DNA of 48,150 nt, taken from Methylococcus sp. (GTDB taxonomy: Bacteria > Pseudomonadota > Gammaproteobacteria > Methylococcales > Methylococcaceae). The stretch spans positions 1 through 48,150 of the forward strand of contig JAQTYA010000016.1 in the NCBI GenBank assembly GCA_028688525.1, given 5' to 3'. Positions 43,875 to 48,150 of this stretch are shown here, piece after piece (position 1 is the first letter of the stretch; the number at the start of each line of letters is the position of its first letter). The position numbers and the translations under genes were made by a program. The notes beneath the pieces are model-generated. The model was not told where the DNA came from and ran no database searches. It saw only the letters and a list, made by a program, of their open reading frames with translations.

Positions 43875-45107
43875 AAGGGACCCGACACGGCGTCGAGTCA
43901 TTGTGGTAGCCCTGGCGGAGTGCGTCGCGGAGAGACGTACGGAGCCTGTGGCGGACGCAGGACGGCGCGGGCTGCCGAAGGCAAAGACGTCGCCAATTTT
44001 TTGCTCCCGAGGGTGACTGGGATGTCCCGTCGGGTTTCGCAAAAAATGGCGACGCTCCAGTTTTTTTTTACGGGTGATCCGGTAGCCGGAGGCCGGGACT
44101 TTGAATTCCGGGTCGTCGCGCAGCAGCTGCCACACCGGATCGATGTAAGTGCCGTCCTTGGCCCGGTTGATGGTCAAGGCATAGCGCCACATGTCGGTTA
44201 AGTGCGGGACGACATCGAGCCAGCGCTTGAGCTGCTTGCCCATGCCTTCGCCGATTTCGTTGACCACCGAGTGATGGAATCTTGCTTCGATCCGCCATAC
44301 CGGTTGGCTAGGATCGAATTCGCCTCCAGTAAACTCGCTCCATTCGTGCTGCATGAAGTCCACCTTATCGGCATGCACGATCTGCTTGGACTTGTCGTAC
44401 AGACACATTTGCAGGGAAGCCGCCTTGCCGAAGGTAATGCTTTCGGACGCCTTATCGCCGTAAGTCACCGCCACTTCCGACAAGCCGTGGAATTCGGCGT
44501 CCGAGATCCCATCGAAGCGGCGGGTGATCCGGGCACGCGTCACGAAACGGTTCTGGAACTGCGGATCGGGCGACCACTGCTGAACGTCGACCGCCAGATG
44601 GACCGCCACCCCTGAAGCCTCATGGACGCCCATGAGCTGGAACGCGAAGCTGTCCAAGGTGGTTTGGATCGCTTTCGCATTGGCTTCGGCCAGAAGATGC
44701 GGCGAGAGCTCGATTTTCAGATGATGGGCGGGCCGGCCTTCCAGCAAATCCGCTTCGGCCTGGTAGTAGCTGCCGATCAGCAGAATGATGCCGCGGGTGT
44801 TGTCCTGCAAGGCATAGCGGTAGCCGCAAGCCTTGCCCATACGGCGAGCCGCCCAAGGATGTTCACCGGGTAAGAACTGGAACTCGCCCGAGCCTTCGGC
44901 GGCTTCTTTGATGGCTTGATACAGTTCGGGCCGGAGCTGGCAATGGTAGTTCTGCCGAACCGTATCCACGAAGCTGCCGCAGATCAGGATATGCGACAAG
45001 TCCCAGGTAATGCGCGGGGTCTTGAAGATACGGCCCTTGGGGTCCGGTGCCGTGCCTTTGGACAGGCTGGAATACGAATAGCGCTCGAACAGCTTCAAAT
45101 CGGCCAT
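43851..45107 (-). CDS. Phage replication initiation protein (Rep, rolling circle)
   Basis: A 418-residue protein of the phage/plasmid replication initiation factor type. The core has HHLKIELSPHLL, SESITFGKAASLQMCLYDKSKQ and VWRIEARFHHSVV, motifs shared with inoviral Rep and PF02486-like proteins that nick the double-stranded form to start rolling-circle replication. ATG 45107 has GGGAG six to seven bases upstream. After about residue 347 the frame passes through nine consecutive A (complement of 44061-44069) and a large hairpin; the arginine- and serine-rich tail looks unlike coding sequence. A frameshift or an artificially long frame is possible. Confidence 0.78.
   Translation of the reverse strand: MADLKLFERYSYSSLSKGTAPDPKGRIFKTPRITWDLSHILICGSFVDTVRQNYHCQLRPELYQAIKEAAEGSGEFQFLPGEHPWAARRMGKACGYRYALQDNTRGIILLIGSYYQAEADLLEGRPAHHLKIELSPHLLAEANAKAIQTTLDSFAFQLMGVHEASGVAVHLAVDVQQWSPDPQFQNRFVTRARITRRFDGISDAEFHGLSEVAVTYGDKASESITFGKAASLQMCLYDKSKQIVHADKVDFMQHEWSEFTGGEFDPSQPVWRIEARFHHSVVNEIGEGMGKQLKRWLDVVPHLTDMWRYALTINRAKDGTYIDPVWQLLRDDPEFKVPASGYRITRKKKLERRHFLRNPTGHPSHPREQKIGDVFAFGSPRRPASATGSVRLSATHSARATTMTRRRVGSLMFCLHPR
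43988..44054. repeat. Large hairpin with nested stems in the 3' part of rep
   Basis: CGTCGCCAATTTTTTGC at 43988-44004 pairs with GCAAAAAATGGCGACG at 44039-44054 over 16 positions with one bulged A. Between them, CCCGA at 44006-44010 pairs with TCGGG at 44030-44034, and GGGA/TCCC at 44019-44028 forms a further short stem. A run of nine T follows at 44061-44069 on the plus strand. Such an elaborate structure is more like a phage origin, packaging signal or terminator than coding DNA. Confidence 0.8.
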
Positions 45108-45228
45108 GTTTTTCTCCCTTGAGTGCTTACAGCAACAACGATTCAAAAAACTTCCAAGAACAACAACTCAAACTCGAATTCGGTACTTTGTGTCTTACTG
45201 TGCTCGAATGAGGTTTTTCATTCCCTTA

Positions 45229-45257
45229 GATCAGACGTGTTACAAGAACGTCTGATC
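45229..45257. repeat. Perfect 10-bp inverted repeat upstream of rep
   Basis: GATCAGACGT at 45229-45238 and ACGTCTGATC at 45248-45257 are perfect complements with a nine-base spacer, GTTACAAGA. It lies in the 225-bp non-coding region between the coat-like gene and rep. The arm length and single-stranded-phage setting make it a candidate nick-site hairpin or packaging signal. Confidence 0.85.
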
Positions 45258-45262
45258 GGCTC

Positions 45263-45312
45263 GCCGCTGCGCGCCGTAAGCGCGCGCCCGCACGCGCCCG
45301 GCGCGCAGCGGC
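45263..45312. repeat. Perfect 13-bp GC-rich inverted repeat upstream of rep
   Basis: GCCGCTGCGCGCC at 45263-45275 and GGCGCGCAGCGGC at 45300-45312 pair without mismatch around a 24-base GC-rich loop. It begins six bases after the 10-bp repeat. Together they make a two-hairpin array. To its left, CTCGAAT occurs twice (45173-45179 and 45203-45209), 30 bp apart, on the rep promoter side. Role as origin or packaging signal is inferred. Confidence 0.85.
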
Positions 45313-45332
45313 CCCCGCTCAGCGTCCAGGCG

Positions 45333-45629
45333 CTAGCGGTCTTCGGAGCGATTCTCGGCATCGGCTTCGCGCCCGGCGAAATCGGGACCGCCTTCGGCCT
45401 CACGGGAGACATGGGCGGCATCGCGGTCGGGATAGCCGGCGTCTTTGAGCCGCTGCGTCAAGTTGAAGGGCTTGCCCGTCACCGAGCTATGCACCATGCG
45501 CACGCCCAATGCGGCAATCAGCGCACCGCCCACCGCCGCCGCCACGTTGACGATGGCGGAAGCGGCAGAGGAAAAGTCGATATTGGCCGTCAGGGAGGAA
45601 AAGTCGGGAGCGGGCATGGGGCACCTCAA
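45333..45629 (-). CDS. Coat-like small membrane protein
   Basis: A 98-residue protein. The first half resembles an inoviral coat protein: an amphipathic start (PDFSSLTANIDFSSAAS), one alanine-rich hydrophobic helix (IVNVAAAVGGALIAALGV) and then RMVH. There is no clear cleavable signal peptide, and a charged tail of about 45 residues follows, which is not usual for a major coat protein. It overlaps zot by ATGA, and lies after zot rather than before the attachment gene, an uncommon order. It could be a minor coat or morphogenesis protein instead. Confidence 0.5.
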   Translation of the reverse strand: MRCPMPAPDFSSLTANIDFSSAASAIVNVAAAVGGALIAALGVRMVHSSVTGKPFNLTQRLKDAGYPDRDAAHVSREAEGGPDFAGREADAENRSEDR

Positions 45630-46765
45630 TGGCTAGGGGAAAAAGAAGGGGTTTGCGCCAAGTTCTCGGCGATGTGGAACGGGGTTTGAACCGCCGCCGG
45701 GCCGGACCAGCGCGACACGGTTTCACCGTCCACCAGGCATTGCGGCTCGAAATCCAGATCGATACAGCGCGAAGGCCGGATGACCCGGAACTTCTTGCGC
45801 TTGCCCTGGAGATACACCCGGCGCTGAGCGCCTTCGCCGCTCATGCCGACCAGCCGCCAGTCTTCGGAGACTTTGGGTTCCGGGGTGGGCGAAGGCGAAG
45901 GGAGCGCCGCCACCGGTTCGGGCGTTGGCGCCGGGACCGGCAGCGGAGTGGTCAGGACGGCCACTTGCGAACCGTCATACGGCGCCAGCACGGCAGACGA
46001 GGCCACGACCGGCGCGGGGCTCGGCTTGGCCGGGGCCTCGGGATGGAAGAAGCCCCAGACGCCGCGAATCGCGACCACCCCGAACAGGAGCGCCGCCGGC
46101 ATCCCGAACTTCAGCAGGCCATTGCCCCAGATCGTGGCGCGCCCGTCCGGCTTGGCTTCAATGCCCACCATGTCGTCCAGGGCTTTGGTGTGGGACTGGT
46201 AAAGCCGGTAAATCTCCGGCTTGTAGCTGCCGAAGAGTTGCCGGATGGCCGATTTGACCGGGTAGCGCGGCCCCCGCTGAGGACCGCCGTAAATATCGAC
46301 CCGGTAGCGTTTGTCCGCCCCGAGCGTGTCGAGCTTGGTGGCGACAAAGGTCTTATCGACCAGGTTGCGCACATACGAGCAGAGGTTGGTCAGGTCCTGC
46401 ACGATCAGGACGATTTCCTGCGAATACCGGTTGGCGCCGACTTTATGGCGGTGTTCCGCGAAGAACGATTTGTGTTCTTCGGTCAAATCGACCGACTTGA
46501 TCCCCGCCGGCCAGAACCGCCACGCCTCATCGATCACCACCACCGCCCCGCCGGGCAGAGCGCTCCAAAACCCCGGCGCTTGGGCCTCGGCATTGTCGAA
46601 CACCCGGATTTCGACATCGGGCCAGACGATTTCCCATTCCTGCATGACCAAGGGAATGTTGGTCCAGATCGGGCGCAGCCGTTTGACCGAAGGCAGAATC
46701 ACATTCTCGATCACGCCGTAGGATTTCCCGGCGCCGGGCAGACCGACATAGGCGAGGATGGACAT
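45626..46765 (-). CDS. zot: Zot-like phage assembly ATPase (pI)
   Basis: A 379-residue inner-membrane ATPase that drives extrusion of filamentous phage. Walker A GLPGAGKS is at 8-15 and Walker B AVVVIDEAW at 74-82. A single membrane helix near 217-240 is followed by a proline-rich periplasmic linker (PAPTPEPVAALPSPSPTPEP) and a C-terminal domain with cysteines (SRCIDLDFEPQC) that may contact the outer-membrane pore. This is the marker gene of inoviruses. It lies between the pVI-like gene and the coat-like gene and overlaps the latter by four bases. Confidence 0.95.
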   Translation of the reverse strand: MSILAYVGLPGAGKSYGVIENVILPSVKRLRPIWTNIPLVMQEWEIVWPDVEIRVFDNAEAQAPGFWSALPGGAVVVIDEAWRFWPAGIKSVDLTEEHKSFFAEHRHKVGANRYSQEIVLIVQDLTNLCSYVRNLVDKTFVATKLDTLGADKRYRVDIYGGPQRGPRYPVKSAIRQLFGSYKPEIYRLYQSHTKALDDMVGIEAKPDGRATIWGNGLLKFGMPAALLFGVVAIRGVWGFFHPEAPAKPSPAPVVASSAVLAPYDGSQVAVLTTPLPVPAPTPEPVAALPSPSPTPEPKVSEDWRLVGMSGEGAQRRVYLQGKRKKFRVIRPSRCIDLDFEPQCLVDGETVSRWSGPAAVQTPFHIAENLAQTPSFSPSH

Positions 46766-46793
46766 GGGGCTGCGTCTCCTTTGCGCGCTCGCC

Positions 46794-47177
46794 CTACCCG
46801 ATGAACGGCAAACGCCGGATCAGGAAGCGCACGCCGTAGGCGCAGCAGATCATGCCTAAGCCGTAGGCAATCTGGAACGGCGCCAGGAAGAAGCCCACCG
46901 CAGACGCCGAAACCGCACCGACCAAGCCGGTCACCACGGTCGGCACCGAAATCAGCGCCGAACAGCAGCCCAGCAGAAAAGCGCCGCCCAAGGCATCGCC
47001 GAGAATTTCCAGCAAATGCGACCAAATCCATTTCGGGACATAGAGCAGCGCGTCCCAAATCCACCGGACGAACTGATCCATGTCCGGAAACAGACCCTCG
47101 GCATGCGACTCGCCGGCATACAACACCAGCCAGAGCACGACACAGCCCCCGAAGCGCACCCCAGGACTCAGAGACAT
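46794..47177 (-). CDS. Minor coat protein, pVI/DUF2523-like
   Basis: A 127-residue membrane protein. ATG at 47177 gives a cleavable signal peptide (CVVLWLVLYAGESHA, cleavage before EG), followed by tryptophan-rich QFVRWIWDALLYVPKWIWSHLLEIL and two or three further hydrophobic helices. Position between the attachment protein and Zot, together with this pattern, matches the DUF2523 proteins considered equivalents of pVI at the virion tip. GGGGG lies about four bases upstream of the start. A longer frame to 47294 runs inside the upstream gene and is not preferred. Confidence 0.8.
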   Translation of the reverse strand: MSLSPGVRFGGCVVLWLVLYAGESHAEGLFPDMDQFVRWIWDALLYVPKWIWSHLLEILGDALGGAFLLGCCSALISVPTVVTGLVGAVSASAVGFFLAPFQIAYGLGMICCAYGVRFLIRRLPFIG

Positions 47178-47190
47178 GAGGCCCCCCAGC

Positions 47191-48150
47191 TCAGGCGCTG
47201 AACAGGATGAAAACCGCGAGGATCGACCAGACATAAGGCATATAACTCGAAATGACGGGAGCGACTTCGGACCAAATCGTGCAATGCTGATCAATCACTA
47301 AGGTCCGTCCGAAATAAGAGGTATCCACTGGAAACGTGGGACAACTGCCCGAGGGCTCCGACGCCGAGACCTGGAACATCGACCCGAGCGGTCCCGCCTG
47401 GATCTTGTCCGAGAACAACTGCCAGGAGGTGGCGAAATCGTCGATTTGCGGCACCTGGCCGAATTTCGTGGTGTCCTTCACCATCTTTTTGTCGAGACTG
47501 TCCAAGGACTGTTGCGCGGCTTCCGCCGCCACCGCGACGCGCTGCTGAGTCACTTCCAGATCAAGCCCGCGGATATCGAGCGTCGGCTGAGCTTTCAGGG
47601 TCTTATCAATCGAATCGAGCGAGGCGCGGCTCGCGGCGGAATCGGCTTTGATGGCATCCAAGTTGACCTTGGCGCCTTCGACCGCCACCCGGCTTAAGGC
47701 AATATCCTGCTTGGCGGCATCGGTATTGGCGCGGGTGGCTTCGGTGGCGGCGGCCACGCGCTGTTGGGTGGCTTCCTGGTCGAGGCTGCTGGTGTCGATG
47801 GCCTGGCTGCCGGTGCCGGTGTTGTTGTTGACGTTGTTGATCGTGGTATTGGGGAAATTGTTCGTGGTCGAACTCACCACGTTGCCGTTGGCATCGGTGT
47901 GGACGATATCGCGGTCCACAGACGGATTGCCTTTGGCATCGACCGATTCGGAATCGCGCACATAATCGGCACCGCCATCGGCGGTACCCTTGATCGTTTC
48001 GCGCACCGAATTGGAGTGCGCATCGGTACCGGTGCGGGTTTCCTGATGCGTACCGGTATCGGGGTCGCGGTCAGCCGCAACACAACCCGAGCGGCCACAA
48101 CGAATGGTCGGTTTGCCATCGGACGGCCATTGCGCCTTGGCACCGTTCGG
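47191..48150 (-). CDS. TspB/pIII-like attachment protein, 5' end outside window
   Basis: An open frame from the window edge to the stop at 47191, more than 319 codons. Going from the visible N-terminal side, it has RCGRSGCVAADRDPDTGTHQE, an Asn/Thr-rich linker (TTNNFPNTTINNVNNN), a helical segment with repeats EATQQRVAAATEA and EVTQQRVAVAAEA, then a C-terminal domain with CPTFPVD and HCTIWSEVAPV and one terminal membrane helix (WSILAVFILFSA). This arrangement is that of inoviral adsorption proteins (pIII/TspB), which bind the host receptor and are held in the membrane before release. A GTG at 48006 is an internal codon, not the start. Confidence 0.75.
   Translation of the reverse strand, partial: PNGAKAQWPSDGKPTIRCGRSGCVAADRDPDTGTHQETRTGTDAHSNSVRETIKGTADGGADYVRDSESVDAKGNPSVDRDIVHTDANGNVVSSTTNNFPNTTINNVNNNTGTGSQAIDTSSLDQEATQQRVAAATEATRANTDAAKQDIALSRVAVEGAKVNLDAIKADSAASRASLDSIDKTLKAQPTLDIRGLDLEVTQQRVAVAAEAAQQSLDSLDKKMVKDTTKFGQVPQIDDFATSWQLFSDKIQAGPLGSMFQVSASEPSGSCPTFPVDTSYFGRTLVIDQHCTIWSEVAPVISSYMPYVWSILAVFILFSA

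Larger units (their letters stand above)
42193..48150 (-). mobile_element. Inovirus (filamentous phage) prophage, right end beyond window
   Basis: All genes from 42210 to the window edge lie on the minus strand and form a filamentous phage module: TspB/pIII-like attachment protein, pVI-like protein, Zot/pI ATPase, coat-like protein, Rep, a small unknown, an excisionase-like HTH protein and a tyrosine integrase. The Zot, pVI-like and attachment triad identifies an inovirus. The element begins at the 3' end of tRNA-Val. About 6 kb is visible; inovirus genomes are commonly 6-9 kb, so a small part is probably missing. Not seen here are a clear ssDNA-binding protein and a clear second coat protein. 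Confidence 0.88.

Noticed and set aside
45123-45689. 188-codon plus-strand frame covering the phage intergenic hairpins
   Set aside because: The frame exists because of GC-rich repeats; the minus-strand coat-like gene and hairpins explain the region better.
45629-46804. 391-codon open frame on the plus strand opposite zot
   Set aside because: It is a high-GC shadow: arginine- and proline-rich, no domain pattern, while the minus frame has intact Walker motifs.
1-48150. CRISPR array, rRNA or insertion sequence
   Set aside because: No regularly spaced repeats, no rRNA-like segments and no transposase were seen.

Overview
The window looks like the chromosome of a GC-rich gammaproteobacterium. 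The housekeeping order (gyrA, serC, pheA, hisC, tyrA, aroA, cmk, rpsA, ihfB, lapB) is the gammaproteobacterial arrangement. A serine-glyoxylate aminotransferase / hydroxypyruvate reductase / glycerate kinase group suggests a C1-utilising, Methylococcaceae-type methanotroph. That host assignment is an inference from gene content only; no methane or methanol oxidation gene lies in the window.

Layout. (1) 1-3249: a SulP anion (probably bicarbonate) transporter next to a beta-carbonic anhydrase, then a SAM-dependent methyltransferase. (2) 3236-23890: an exopolysaccharide locus. Seven overlapping or closely spaced minus-strand genes encode glycosyltransferases, an acetyltransferase and a sugar-transferase/WecG fusion. 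They diverge at about 10.8-11.1 kb from a plus-strand operon with a Wza-type export lipoprotein, a co-polymerase with a degenerate kinase domain, two glycosyltransferases, an acetyltransferase and a Wzy-like polymerase. A minus-strand gene fusing a Wzx-like flippase to an OFA-type MFS transporter, a GT25-like transferase and a putative glycosidase lipoprotein complete it. (3) 23917-37432: gyrA with an extended -10 promoter, then serine and aromatic amino-acid biosynthesis running into cmk, rpsA, ihfB and lapB. (4) 37436-41486: minus-strand sga, hpr, glycerate kinase and psd, so serine-derived glyoxylate-pathway carbon can be routed to phosphoglycerate. (5) 42118-42192: tRNA-Val(CAC). (6) 42193 to the right edge: an integrated filamentous phage (inovirus), all genes on the minus strand.

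The prophage carries a tyrosine integrase 17 bp from the 3' end of the tRNA gene, an excisionase-like HTH protein, a small unknown protein, a Rep protein, a coat-like small protein, a Zot/pI assembly ATPase, a pVI-like protein and a TspB/pIII-like attachment protein cut by the window edge. Two non-coding stretches with perfect or near-perfect long inverted repeats flank rep and are the best candidates for phage replication origin and packaging signal. The most noteworthy points are this prophage with its structured intergenic DNA, the 997-residue flippase-MFS fusion, the lost Walker A lysine in the polysaccharide co-polymerase, and the condensed phosphoglycosyl-transferase half of the WecG fusion.
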